Positions 1-11,279 of a stretch of DNA of 64,000 bases are shown one piece after another. Within the stretch, counting starts at the first letter, position 1. Each line of letters begins with the position of its first letter. This DNA comes from Salminus brasiliensis (lineage: Eukaryota > Chordata > Actinopteri > Characiformes > Bryconidae): positions 29,516,625 to 29,580,624 of the forward strand of contig NC_132894.1 in the NCBI RefSeq assembly GCF_030463535.1. Direction: 5' to 3'. The notes under the pieces were generated by a model. That model saw nothing but the letters and a program-made list of their open reading frames with translations, did no database searches and was not told the origin of the DNA. The position numbers were made by a program, and so were the translations under genes.

Positions 1-399
1 GCTGAGAGAGCTGCAGGCCCTGACCAGCGCAAAGAGGTGCATAATATTAGGCTTAACTTACTCATGACTACTAAGAGCAGCTTTCAGTCTATTTGCCAGA
101 ATAACAGCAGGGTTAATCCCACGGCCATTATCATGCATAGTGCCCATCTCTCCCTGCCTGTCACTCTGTCATCCATCATGAGAGAGAGGGAGAAATACAG
201 AGAAGGAGAAGGCCTACAGTGACAGGCAACATAGGAGTGCATCCCTCATCTCCCAGTTGGTAATGAGGTGGCAAATGTGTGTTCTAAAGCAGGGAGGAGA
301 GGAACCCCACTGAGACTCCCGCTCACCCGTTCGGTGTGTTAAAGGCCCAGGGCCTGCTTGAGGGCCCAGCCTGAGCAACCAAGCCCCCAGGCTACCTTC
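1..399. other. Unassigned non-repetitive sequence
   Basis: I see no repeat signature, gene or RNA here. The stretch is mixed-composition with a short GAGA-rich run near 180-210. It could be ordinary intergenic or intronic DNA. Confidence 0.4.
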
Positions 400-1180
400 A
401 CATTACAAGCCCACTTGTTCCATTCAGATTTTTTTTTTTACACAGATCTGATGTTTCTGCCTTGGTGGTTCTGCCTCGGCCCTGAAAGCACTTGAGTTGT
501 TGACAAAACCAACTTGAAATGACATTTTGAAAAAATCCACTTTATGTGTTCAAACTGCTCTAAACATAATTAGACCAAAAGCTGGAGTTGTGTCACCAAT
601 TCTTTTGAAATCAGATTGGATTTCAGATTTTAATCAGATGTGGCCCACAATCCAAATTTTAAAAGGGTCTGTGCTGCTTCAAAGAGAAAGTGACACAATT
701 CCAATTTCCGATCTAATTTCAGAGCAGTCTGAACACATTACAAGCCTACTTGTTCCATTCAGATTCAGATTTTCTGCACAAATCTGATCTGTTTCTGCCT
801 TGTGGTTTATGTTCCTTTTCCTGAGAACAAGTGTGAACACATCTCAGTCCTGAAAGCACTTGAGTTGTTGCCAAACCAACTGCGGTATTGCTGAAAAAAT
901 GCTGCTCTGAAAAAAATTGGACTGGTGTCACTCTGTCCAGTTTACAAGGTTGAAGCAGCACAGATACTTCTGTAATGTGGAATGAGGGCCACATCTGATT
1001 TAAATCTGAAATCCAATCTGATTTCAAAAGAATTGGTGACACAAATCCAGTTTTCAGAGCAGTCTGAACACATAAATTCGATTTTTTCGAAACATAATTT
1101 TTCCAACTTTTTTTACTCAATTAGAAAAGGAACATAAACATCCAAGACAGAAACATCAGATCTGCACAAAAAAAGGTTTG
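400..1180. repeat. Composite foldback repeat with inverted and direct copies
   Basis: Positions 592-646 and 986-1041 are near-perfect reverse complements of each other, so the centre can fold back. The outer part is also repeated directly: the stretch around 402-430 recurs at 736-770 and that around 481-514 recurs at 849-882. No transposase frame is visible, so it is most likely a non-autonomous DNA element or a nested pair of such elements. A short related-looking stretch occurs near 39,440-39,500. Confidence 0.7.
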
Positions 1181-1194
1181 TAATTTAAAGAGAA

Positions 1195-1445
1195 CTTGGC
1201 TATAATCTTTAAAAAAAGGGGATTCTTCAGGTTCTATATCAAGGCACTGGTTCTAGATAGAACCATGACAACTCAATGAACCATTTGTGTGCTTAAATAG
1301 TTCTTCAAAAACAAGGGAAAGCTCTTGTAGATGGTTCTTTAGTACCTTTTAAAATGGTTCCATATAGTCTAAACAGTTCTATATTGTCTAACTATTGTTA
1401 ACTATTCTCTTTTTCAGGATTATATAGAACTCTTTTTACTCCAAG
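1195..1445. repeat. Dispersed repeat rich in GGTTCT and its complement
   Basis: The stretch is built from repeated short words such as GGTTCTT, AGAACC and GGTTCCAT. Similar stretches occur at about 20,290-20,400, 21,450-21,560, 41,055-41,290, 45,090-45,150, 52,645-52,735, 54,330-54,480, 54,960-55,170, 57,530-57,740 and 58,430-58,510, which marks a dispersed family. Inverted words suggest a small foldback DNA element; the ends are not sharp enough to define a full copy. Confidence 0.5.
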
Positions 1446-2535
1446 TACCTTCAACCACAGTGAGAACGGCCCGATCGGAATTTATGTGGGTTTTTATAAA
1501 TCGTACATCACGGCACCATTGCACATAACTCTCGTCACCATCCAGTCCCAGCAGCTTGTCTGCAGCTGCTAACTTGATGCTAGAATGTGTGTGTATGTTT
1601 TTTCTGAGCTGAGGTGTGTGTGTGTGTGACAGATTTGAGTTGCTAAGAAACACAAATGTGAACCATCAAGTCAGAAGGAAAACAGAATCGATCGATCAGG
1701 CACCTAATGGGAATATAGCCGTAGTCCTTTCCTGGGAACACCAACAACAAGAGCCCAGGACACCTTTTATTGAGCGGTTAGGACAACTTATCACTGACCT
1801 GCCGTTTCCCCTGGAGTGTCTGAGACACTGTGTCCCTTCACTTTATGGGACTGATGTGTGGATGGCTCCAAATTCCTCATGCTGCCTCCGCGAAGAGCGT
1901 GGGGAATTATGGAAGTTCCTCTCGGAGGGAGTTAACCAGGCCTTTGAACAGAGCTGTGATTATTTGCGGTTTGCTGGGGCTTGTACCATTTATTTAGCTC
2001 TTTTTGAAAATCCCACACAAAGTCGCAATGGCCGGGACTCCGCCTTTCTGCAGATGATGGTGCGCAGACCTTTAGAGTAAAATAAACAAATGAATAAAGA
2101 ACTGGTCTGCTTGTTTGATTTGATCTAATGACGATATAACGTGTAAGCAAAGGCTCATTAAGCAGAGATATCCACTGCTTTCAAGGGGCCCTCAAATGTC
2201 AGGCTGTATTTTTCTTCCTGGCATAGTTGAATAGTAAGAGTTCAGTACATGGAACTGACATACTGTGAACCTCAGACACTGTTGTTCCTCCTTCAAAAGA
2301 AAATGTTCTGTACAGTCTGGAGTTCTTATATTTACACCCCAAAATTTACATAAACCCCACCCACTAGCAAAAAAGTCCTAGTCAATCCTGGCAAAACGGT
2401 AAAACTTCAGGGACTTCAGGAGAATATGGTGTTGTTGATACTGGAGAGCAGGTCATCATCTCCTTAGGTTGATTGGCTGGTTATGGAAAAACAGGTTGCT
2501 TCACAAAGCAGTTCTGTTAACTGCTGCTTTTACTC
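1446..2535. other. Non-repetitive block with one 154-codon open frame
   Basis: Apart from a short TG run near 1614-1628 the block is repeat-poor. A plus-strand frame is open from 1616 to 2080 and is followed at once by an AATAAA word. I recognise no domain in it, its start lies inside the TG run, and an open frame of this length is expected a few times by chance in 64 kb. It may equally be conserved noncoding DNA. Confidence 0.3.
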
Positions 2536-2539
2536 TACC

Positions 2540-3130
2540 AGCGTCTGCAGAGGAGCACCTCAAAGCTAATGCTAGCCGATGCTACCTTGTATCTTTATCA
2601 TTTCTTTACCTTATCACTCCCTCAGTAACAAACTGGACTACCTAATCTGAACCAACCTGAAGCTAAACACACATCAAATGGAAAAGTACTGTCTCAAAAC
2701 TCAGAAAGGCCAAACCTGGGGAAGCGAGTGGAGGCAAGGCTAAAAGCTAACCTACAGTTTCTTCAGCTTGATAACAGCACATCACACTGAGGGGACACAA
2801 TGGGATGAAGACCTTGTGACCATGGCTTTACCTGTGTCAGCAGAGTAAACAGGCATCCATGTTGAACTAAAAGCTAATGCTAGCTAGCACTAGCTCCCTC
2901 CAAAAAATCCTGAACCAACCTGGAGCTAAACACACAGCCATCAGATGGGAAAGTACCGGCTTTAACCAAGACTCGAGTAAGCCAAACCTGGGGAAGTGAG
3001 TGGTGGCAAGGCTACAAGCTAACCCGACTACTATCTTTAGCTAATCAATTTAGCTTGCTAACGGCACACCGCGCTGAGAGGACACAACGAGAGGACAGCA
3101 GTACTATCCGGTAAGACTCATAATGTTATA
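2540..3130. repeat. Degenerate two-copy tandem repeat, period about 264 bp
   Basis: The words around 2649-2750 (AACCAACCTGAAGCTAAACA, then CCAAACCTGGGGAAG) recur about 264 bp later around 2911-3010 with moderate divergence. Both copies are rich in GCTA and GCTAGC words. No coding frame spans them. Confidence 0.65.
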
Positions 3131-3134
3131 AAGA

Positions 3135-4300
3135 CAGTGTTTATGTTACGGTGTTAAAACTATGGAGCTGTAAACCAGCCAATAAAAGCAGAGCTTGTTT
3201 TTTGGGGTTTTTTTTTCAAGTGTTTCATCCAGAGGTAAACTAACAGGGTGGTAAATAGACTTGCTTAACAAGATTTTATTTATTGTAGCCCCAACCCAAA
3301 GTCACATATTTTATTTTAGATTATTTATAAATCAGAGAACAACTTAAATACTAAATAAATGATTTTTTGACACCTTTAAGCATCACAGCAAAGTAAGCAA
3401 GATGGGGGGAAATACGCAGCTGTTTAGATCAGCGTAAAGCTCTATATATAAACCGCTGGAATCAAACAAGCCTTAAAGATTGCCGAAAATAAATTAAACC
3501 AGTAATTATATTACTCGCCCTAATCTCTAAATGAAAGCAACACATGCTTAGGCCAGATCCCACGTTATTATGAAAAGCATTTTATGGTGGGCAAGCTGTA
3601 TTATTTTGAGGTTAGGCCCGCCGTCCCTTTAGCCGCTCAGCCAGCAGCAATTGCATTGTGCATGCACAATAAACAAGTCAGCCTTGCAATTAGCACAACA
3701 CAGAGCGGTTAGGGAATACACACTTTTTACAGCTAAGACAAAGCCCGGCCTATGAGTTTTGTGTATTGTGAGTTCTCCAAAGCCACTTGAATCTTTCATT
3801 ATGTGATTAAGGGGCCTTCCTTGATCCCTCTTCAATTGAGTTGTCTCTTTCATTCCGCGGCTCCTAATTGGAGTCAGTGTGATTTAACGGGGTTTAACAA
3901 GGTCACAATCTAATGTCATCGATTTTTTTTGCCCCTTTTTTGTTCTTTTGAGGTACATAAAGAAACAGGCTGTGATTTTTTTTTGTGTGTGTGTTTAGGA
4001 GGACCTGGGCGTGAATTTCTGGTAAAAGGATTGGACACTGTGTGAGAGAAATGCTTCTGTCATTAATCCTGTTTCTTGTAAGCTGAACAACGGCACGTTC
4101 CTAATTGTCCACAGGCATCAGATATTTTATGGGGGTATGAGAGGCAGGGAGAGAAGACATGGTGACATGAGTTACTGGTAAAGTATGCCCATTAGAGCCA
4201 GGCTTAGAGCACAGAGGCGCAGCACACGGGTGGTAAGAGAGGAATGATTACCAGCACGATTTTTTACAGTTACGGGACGCATGGTATGGCGCTGTGTGCA
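3135..4300. other. Repeat-poor noncoding stretch
   Basis: I see no gene. The part from about 3530 to 4260 lacks repeat signatures and has intact-looking mixed composition with ATTA-type words. It is weakly reminiscent of conserved noncoding DNA, but conservation cannot be tested here. Confidence 0.25.
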
Positions 4301-4790
4301 TGTAGGGCTTATTATTATTATCCATATCCGCTCATATTAGTTCCGTTCAGTTGACTCAGATGCCCACTGTGAATAACAAAACTATTAATAATAATAGTAT
4401 TATCATTTACAGTAAACTTTATTTTAGTTCATGTATTTTAAATGAATATTTTAATCATATAATTTATAGTTTTGTAATAAAATATATTACATAAATGTAA
4501 TAGAATAGCAATTCTTTGCAGAGAAAACCTATATTAAGCAAATATTAACCTTTGATCCTGAACATAACAAATTAATTATAAAATTTGAATATATATTAAA
4601 AACATGTATATATTTAATGTGTTTTAAAAATACCTTTTATTCATAGTGCTACATTTAATTTTAAGAATCTATATCTATATATTTTTTTATATATTTTTAG
4701 TTGTTTTTTTCATGATTTTCATGTTTGTAATGTATATTTTTATATATTAAAAGCATACATTTTTCCGTGATAATCTACAGCCTATCTTAA
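4300..4790. other. AT-rich stretch
   Basis: The sequence is strongly AT-rich with many ATATTT and TTATTA words and stops in all frames. It contains no supported feature. Confidence 0.6.
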
Positions 4791-5331
4791 TCTCTTAGCA
4801 TTAAACAGGGTGTCTTTTTTGTATACTGTGGCTTTAAGGCTGATATATGTAAATGCCCTCTGTTCTGACTGGCTACCCTGTAATGTGCCTCATTGAAAAG
4901 CCTGTCCAGGCTGAAACACTCCTGATAACTTAGGCATGAGTGGGTGGGGCTCGGCTGCTGTAGTCTGAATAGGCAGATATATATCGCTGCTGTCCATTAA
5001 AAAAATTTATCTCCATTTTTGTCCATTTTTAGTCTCCATCATCTTAACCCTGTACAGCATGACTTGGTACAAAATCGTTTTACATTGGCTTCAATTTAAA
5101 GCTGAGAAGGTCTTTTTTCTCCTCCTGTAAAGTTTCTTTTTTGGAGATACATGTTTTTCTTCTGACAGCATCAATATATAGACAGACATCACAAAATCGA
5201 TGAATATTTTTTATAAGAAACAGTCCAGTTTTACGGCGTAATTTTGATAAATTGCTTGTGTGCACTAGGAGTGAATTGTACATGAAACTAAAACAATATT
5301 TATATACTATTTCTTGCCCCCCAAACCAACA

Positions 5332-5340
5332 CCCCCCCCC

Positions 5341-5376
<36 letters not shown>
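5332..5376. repeat. Poly-C tract
   Basis: There are nine C at 5332-5340, one A, then 35 uninterrupted C at 5342-5376. The opposite strand is a G run able to form G-quadruplex structure. Its length is probably polymorphic and may be affected by sequencing error. Confidence 0.95.
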
Positions 5377-5377
<1 letters not shown>

Positions 5378-5483
5378 ACAGCATAGTGTCGATATATTCG
5401 CTATAAGTACTACTATACTCCCATGAAGAGAACTGGGGAGAGCTTTGGAGATGTTTTAATGACCACAGTGATGTAAAACCACT

Positions 5484-5587
5484 ACTTTCTGTATAAATGT
5501 TATTAATATTTATTCTAATATTAGTGTTTATTTCCTCAGTGAAACACTAATATTAGAATAAATATTAATAACATTTATACAGAAAGT
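5484..5587. repeat. Perfect 46-bp inverted repeat with 12-nt loop
   Basis: Arms 5484-5529 and 5542-5587 are exact reverse complements across all 46 bases, separated by 12 bases at 5530-5541. The arms are AT-rich. It could be a young foldback element or the result of a template-switch event. There is no coding frame in it. Confidence 0.95.
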
Positions 5588-5869
5588 ATAAATGCCCAAA
5601 TAAGGATCTTTTCAGTCTAATTTCCACAGGAAAAAAATAGTTAGTGATACGGTGATACGGTCACTTTCTAATAATCTGCAAGTCACACATTTCCAAAATA
5701 CTCCACTGTAGTAGCCAGTGGAAAATCTGAAATGCTGAGAATGACCTAAGTGTTTGTGTATGTGAGAGAAAGGGCAACATAGAGTGAGGGAGGCAGACAC
5801 CAAATACACCAAAACCAAGACGGGTGAGCGACTCCTGCCTCTTGTTATTAAAAAACGCTGTCATTAAGA

Positions 5870-7560
5870 GTAAACACCCTGTCTAGGCCTGATAGAGTGT
5901 CCGCGGCTTCAAACGGGACGCCCTAATTGTTATTATCGCTCAATGGGGCTGTTAGAGCGAGGAGGAATCAAAGGCTAGGTGCCCACGTAAATGGAAGACG
6001 GGCCTAGCGTCTGAGGAGAGATGGGTGCAAAGGAGGCACCCTATGATGTCACTCGGCCCCCGGGCGAGCTTTCTCATGGGAAAAGTAACACTCCCCTCCG
6101 CATTGCCATTAAAGAGGAGAAGGAGCCATAACAGTAACAAGCGCAACCAGCGCGGCCGTTTGATGTGCCCATGTTATCCGTCTCCTTGGCTTTTTTGTGT
6201 CCCCATTCAGGGCATAAATGTGATCATTGAAGTGGGCCGCCCTGTCTTCGCCGAGCACAAAAGTCTCTCACTAATTGCTGCCACATCAAATAAGCAGGAG
6301 CAACTCCGAATGGAAGCCTTACAACGGCCGGGAAGGGGGAAAAAAATTAGCCATTGCTTAAAGCTGGTTAGAGAGGAGTTTTTTTTTTGTTGTTTTGTGA
6401 TTTCCCATCTAAGATTAGGTTGGTGGTTCGGTGAAGGTGGCAGCGTGGCTAGCAGAGCGGTAGGGATGTGTGCGTGCGTGTGTGAGGGGGTGCTGTTATC
6501 ACACAGGAAAGACCTCTTCACAGATTAGTTCTGCATGGGCAGCCATTTGCTATTCGATTCGGGAGCAACCAATCCAATGGCTGCCCCTCGCATTGTCTTC
6601 CCGCCGCCGAGCAGAAACAGTGGCCCGCGAGCGGGGAGGGTGGAGGGGTTAACAAAAGCTAGCTAGCGACGGAACCCAGTGTGTGTTTTCAAAGTGTAAC
6701 TCTTCTCCTTGCCGTCACGGCCCAGCGATATGAGTGTCTCGGGGGCCCCGGGCCGCGCCACACGGAGCGAGAAAAAGCTGTCAATTCAGGGGCCCTTTCA
6801 AAGGCGCATCACTTTTGTGCAAACAGGCCCTGAAAGTCACAGTCCATATACTCCTCAAAGCATGCTCCCGGTTAAATAGCCATTGACTAGCTTTGGATCA
6901 AATGTGATTTGTTTGGAACCCCCTCCACCTTCCACCCTCCCACCCTTTCTCCATCCCCCCCCACAACCACACTTCTTTTTTGACCCTCTGCATTCTTGTT
7001 TCTCAATTGTGTCGTCTTTGTTGAGCGGCGAGGTTCTGTTGGATGGAGTGGGGGGGTGGTGGTTGAAGAAGGAAGGTGGGTGGAGGGGAGAGGAGGGAGG
7101 AGGAGGTAAATGTCTTGGCCAGGGAAACGGGTCCTGTGATCTGTTCTTTTCGGGTCTCCTGCTAGGTCTTGTCAAGGTCATGACCCGGTGGAGACCGGCA
7201 CCTCTTTCCGTGTTAGCTGGTCAGGTCGCTGCTTTGAAAGCCGCAAAATAAACATATCGGTTGCACACAGTCCAATCCATCAGCGCGGCTTGCCTCCTGG
7301 CAGTGACCCACGCTGCATTGTCACTCACGGATAAGTAAGCTGTTGGACGATGGGGACAGAGGGTAGCCTGGGAGCGGGTGTTATCGTAAATTACTTCACG
7401 TTCCATCAGTATGTCTGCATTCGTAAACATTACCCGTTCCGAAAAAATAGCCCCCGCCGCCCCGAATAGCCAGGTCGTATCTGTGTACGCTCTTAGAGGG
7501 AGAAGGAATCGTACAGCTGTTGAGTGTTACAGTGATCTGAGCGCCGGCAGTCGCCGCTCA
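5870..7560. promoter_or_regulatory. Candidate cis-regulatory block (texture only)
   Basis: About 1.7 kb free of recognisable repeats, with higher GC than its surroundings and dense transcription-factor-like words (ATTA, CAGCTG, TTATCG). Several moderately long frames are open on both strands at the same places, as expected for GC-richer noncoding DNA rather than a gene. The look is that of a vertebrate developmental enhancer cluster, but no alignment was available to show conservation. Confidence 0.35.
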
Positions 7561-7730
7561 GGCCTGATGATATACTGTCAGCTTTAACTAGTGGGGGACC
7601 AGAGAGTGTTGAGGAGGTGCAGCACTTTTTGCCACTGAACTGCTGCCTCTAAATATAAACACTGTAAATATTCAGCTGATGGCTCCTCGCGTTGAAATCT
7701 ATCTGTCATTACAACCGACAGTTCAATAAG

Positions 7731-7900
7731 GCAGTGGATCCCAACCCTGGTCCTGGAGGGGTTTAGTGTTTAACCTGCTCCCAACACACCTGATCCAGCT
7801 AATCAGCTAATTATCAAGCACGTCTAGAGTTGAAGGTGGTGTATTAGAGCAGGAAAGCACTAAGGGTTACAGAGGGTTCTTCAGGATTAGGGTTGGGAAC
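7731..7900. repeat. Foldback MITE-like element, copy 1
   Basis: It begins with CCAACCCTGGTCCTGGAGG and ends with a partial reverse complement of its own start (GGATTAGGGTTGGGAAC), with internal inverted words such as CACACCTGAT. Related copies lie at 52,738-52,945 and, more decayed, at about 57,950-58,100. This end sequence is common in fish genomes. Confidence 0.7.
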
Positions 7901-8135
7901 TTCTGCAGTGTGGTAAGGAATCAAATATTAGCATCTCAACATTGGCTCATATATAATGCTGAAGGTGCTAAAATTGGCTTGGCTTGAGGCCTACAGTAGG
8001 TTGCAGGTCAACCAGTTGTTCAGAGATTCCTCACAATCCTTTGCCAGCAGGACAAGGTTCTTGACCATGGAAGAATGATGAACATCTGAACATACACACA
8101 AACAGACAGATATATAGAGAGATAAGCTCCCTGGA

Positions 8136-8990
8136 CAAGAAATAAGTCACGTTGCGTGTTTAAGGTGGTAGTAACTTCCGGCTCCTGCAGATGGTATTGC
8201 ACGAGGATAATAAATACCTATATACGGCTATAAATACCTGCAGAGCGTGCGACAAGATTCATAAGTTGAGAAGAGGTGGTACAGTGCAGTCAGTGTCTCA
8301 CAATGGGTCACAAAGCAGATGGTAATGATTGGCAAAAAGCATTTGGGAGTGACCATAGTGTAATGGACGTAGCTGAATTTGCAGGTGTACTGAAGCGTTT
8401 GGTCATACAGGTCTACCAGCAGTGGCAGAAATTCCAGTCTACAGAAAAATTCTCATCATAATTGTGTCAGAAAGACGAAACTGACAGACAGTAACTGTCA
8501 ATGTGTGCAATAAAATCGAGACAAGAACTGCTTCTAGAAGTCTAGAATGCAGGTCCTTCACCACCAATTTCTGATAGAACCAGGGAACTGCAGACCATGA
8601 ACATATGGAGCAAAGTGACACGCAAAAGGCCTTTGCTTATTTCTGCCAAGGAATGATGAAAGTGACGAGAAATTACTGTAGAATGGGATTTTTGCCACTG
8701 CTGGTAGACCTGTATGACCGCACGCTTTAATACACCTGCATATTCAGATACTATCCTTCACACTTGGGCTTTTGGCACTCCCAAATGCACTCCCAAATGC
8801 AATGCAAATGCACTCCTTTTTGCTTTGTGACCCATTATCCACACATCCAACAAGACACTTACTGCACTGTACCTCCTCTTCTCAATCTATGAATCCCGTC
8901 ACACACCCTGCAGGTTTTTATAGCCCGATCAACCATCTGCAGGAGCCTGAAGTTACTATCACCTTAAACATGCAAGATGACAATTTTTTG
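8136..8990. mobile_element. Tc1-like foldback element, copy 1
   Basis: Two arms of about 320 bp (about 8140-8455 and 8665-8985) are diverged reverse complements around a 200-bp centre. The left arm, read on plus (8300-8420), encodes a helix-turn-helix-like segment (DVAEFAGV...VIQVYQQWQK) resembling the DNA-binding N-terminus of fish Tc1-like transposases. The right arm carries the same segment on minus. I see no DDE catalytic part. A second copy with the same layout lies at 31,515-32,230, so the palindromic form itself seems to have spread or to have arisen in one ancestral copy. Confidence 0.6.
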
Positions 8991-8999
8991 GCTGGGTAG

Positions 9000-10880
9000 C
9001 TTATACAGATGAGCCACGGCATGGGAAAGCATAAGTGATGTAGGCCAAGCAGAGCAACACCAGTGAAGCCAGCCTTTGGCCAGTAAATCCACTGGGAAAC
9101 ATCACAGGTCTTTCGTTGCTTATTCTTTCATGTCACCTATACTTCATGAAGGACACGGACTCCTTAGCTCACTGCTTCAGTCTCTAGAGACCCTGCTCAG
9201 GATTAGGTGTGTGATAATCTCTTTGTTTAGAGCCGGCTTTGTCATCTGATTTGGGATTTTCCAGGGACAAAAAAGCAAGAAGGACATCAGGATGAAGAGA
9301 GTGGCCTTTTGTCAGAGTAATGGGAAAATCCGGATTTACCCCTCGCTGTAAAAATGTTTACTCAGTGCGATAAAGAGTGCCGAGCAACGAGCACTTAGGA
9401 GAACGTACAGCTTTTAATACTGAAAGATTCCATATTTCATCCTACTTGCTTTTCATTCGTAGATGATGCTCGTGTGCCTATTTTTCTCGCCGAGATATGT
9501 CATTAATGAGGCTCAACACCTGTTGTCACCTCTCGGCCCTGGCACAATGGCCTTGTTTAAGAACGTCGGATTAGTTATACTTTAGCGTCGGGCAAAGGGA
9601 AATATAACAAGCAATTGTGTTCCCCTGCAGAGCATAAGTATTATATCCATTGGAAAAGGAAGGGTCTGACCTCAATTTAAAGGCCTTTTGAGGTATTACC
9701 TGGGAAAGCAGTGGAGGGTCTGTTGGACAAGACCACCATGCAGCATATCGCCCCCCAGCAGTCTGCTGGAGGACTATTGGAGGGAGGCAGGGGGCCATAT
9801 TCTCCTCCAGTCTGGGAGTTAGTGCTCAGCCACCAGGAGGGAGGCCCAGCCCCAGTGGGGAAAAATTATCCCAAATCCCCTAACACTGGGCCCGCACAGC
9901 TGGCTAGAGGCACGGAGACAGTGGCTGAAAAGCAAGCTTCAGCCAGCCTACAACAACTCCCCCCAATCACTCAGCCCACCTCCCAAGGCCCATTCACAGA
10001 GAGAGGGAAAGAGAGAGAGAGAGAGAGGAGTGAGAGACAGAGAGGGAGGGAGGAACAAGGGGAAAGGGGAAGAAAGAGACAGAGAAACAGAGAGAGGAGA
10101 TGGGCTAGACGTAGAGAGAGAAAGGATTACGGGTCAAAGAAAGCACATTTCCTCATAAACTATATTAGTCTGACCCAAATTCAGTTACTCTCTTAAAAAA
10201 GGTGCTTCCTTGAGCGATGCCATAAAAGAACCACTGTTGGTAAAAGTGATGGCTAATAAAATGGAATTAATGTGATTATCAGTGGCGATTGCAGCTAACG
10301 CCGCCTAATGTTTATTAATGATAACTGTATTCTGTACGCATGGCTTGTAACACTGGTAATATCCAGGACACCAAAATATGGTCAAACTTGTAGGCTGGCA
10401 CTCTTCTTCTTTAGTGCTGGCAATAGCTTAAAATATGTCAGTACCAGCGATGCAACATGACTGTTAGACCTCGGCCTTTGGTCTAGGTCACAAATGTCCA
10501 AAAGAAAGAAGCCTACCTGTACAATAGTGCTGGCTCTCGAGGGACAAGCGGAGTTCCACTTTGCTACTGATTTTTGTTAGTTTGCTTCTCATTGATTCAC
10601 AGCATGGCAGCAATATGAACAGAGCCTCACTGGCCATTTAAAACTGTACAGACTCACCACTCACGCACGTCACAGTACATGGGATGAAGGGGTCAACGAT
10701 GACCAAGCTTTTTATGCACTCATGGATTGTATAATAGCAAACTAGCAAAATGCCTTAACTTTGACACCACTAGTTTTAATCAGTCTGTTCATCAAGTGAC
10801 GTTCAAAGTTTATGTGCCACTAATAACTAGTTGATTTCATTGTACCGCCCACAGCACATGCATGCTTTTTATAAGGACAG
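9000..10880. other. Repeat-poor noncoding stretch with a GA-rich run
   Basis: No gene is visible. A GA-rich run occupies about 10,003-10,125 and accounts for the longest open frame here. The parts at 9000-9700 and 10,200-10,330 are repeat-poor with homeodomain-like ATTA and TAAT words and could be regulatory. Confidence 0.3.
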
Positions 10881-10884
10881 CTAT

Positions 10885-11060
10885 GGCCTAAAGATTTGAA
10901 AAGTGGACTTGAGATCGGAAGGTTGCTGGTTCAATCTCTGGGACCAGTCTTTGCAGCTGAGGTGCCACTTGAGCATGCCATCTAACCCCAATTGCTCTCT
11001 GGGTGCTGAGGTGGCTGCCCACTGCTCTGGGGCTGTGCTCTCACTGCCCTAAGTGGCGGT
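10885..11060 (+). mobile_element. tRNA-derived SINE fragment (family B)
   Basis: It has a decayed tRNA-like head with B-box-like GGTTCAATCTC after GGAAGGTTGCT, followed by the body words CTTGAGCA..GCC and CTGCCCACTGCTC. The same family is seen at 15,760-15,990 and as a tail fragment at 56,830-56,905. The 3' end is truncated. Confidence 0.7.
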
Positions 11061-11279
11061 AGAGACAGAAGTGTGCCAACCCTAGATTACAATAAATATA
11101 CATATATGTATATGAATATCTAATATATCCATATAATTTTTGCCCCAAGGTTAACTGAGAGTGCGTATAGCAAAGAGAGGTCGGAGAGGGGTGGGTTGGG
11201 GGGGTTTGAGTAGTGGGAGTTCTCAAAGGCATGCAAAGGGTTAAAGGCGCCCCCTTAGAGGACATCTGAGTTGAAGGAT

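Noticed and set aside
6025..6528. 167-codon plus-strand open frame, one of the longest in the window
   Set aside because: No recognisable domain; a minus frame is open over much of the same bases; it lies in a GC-richer island without splice context. Read as noncoding.
10003..10196. Arg/Glu-rich plus frame
   Set aside because: It is produced by a GA-rich simple-sequence run.
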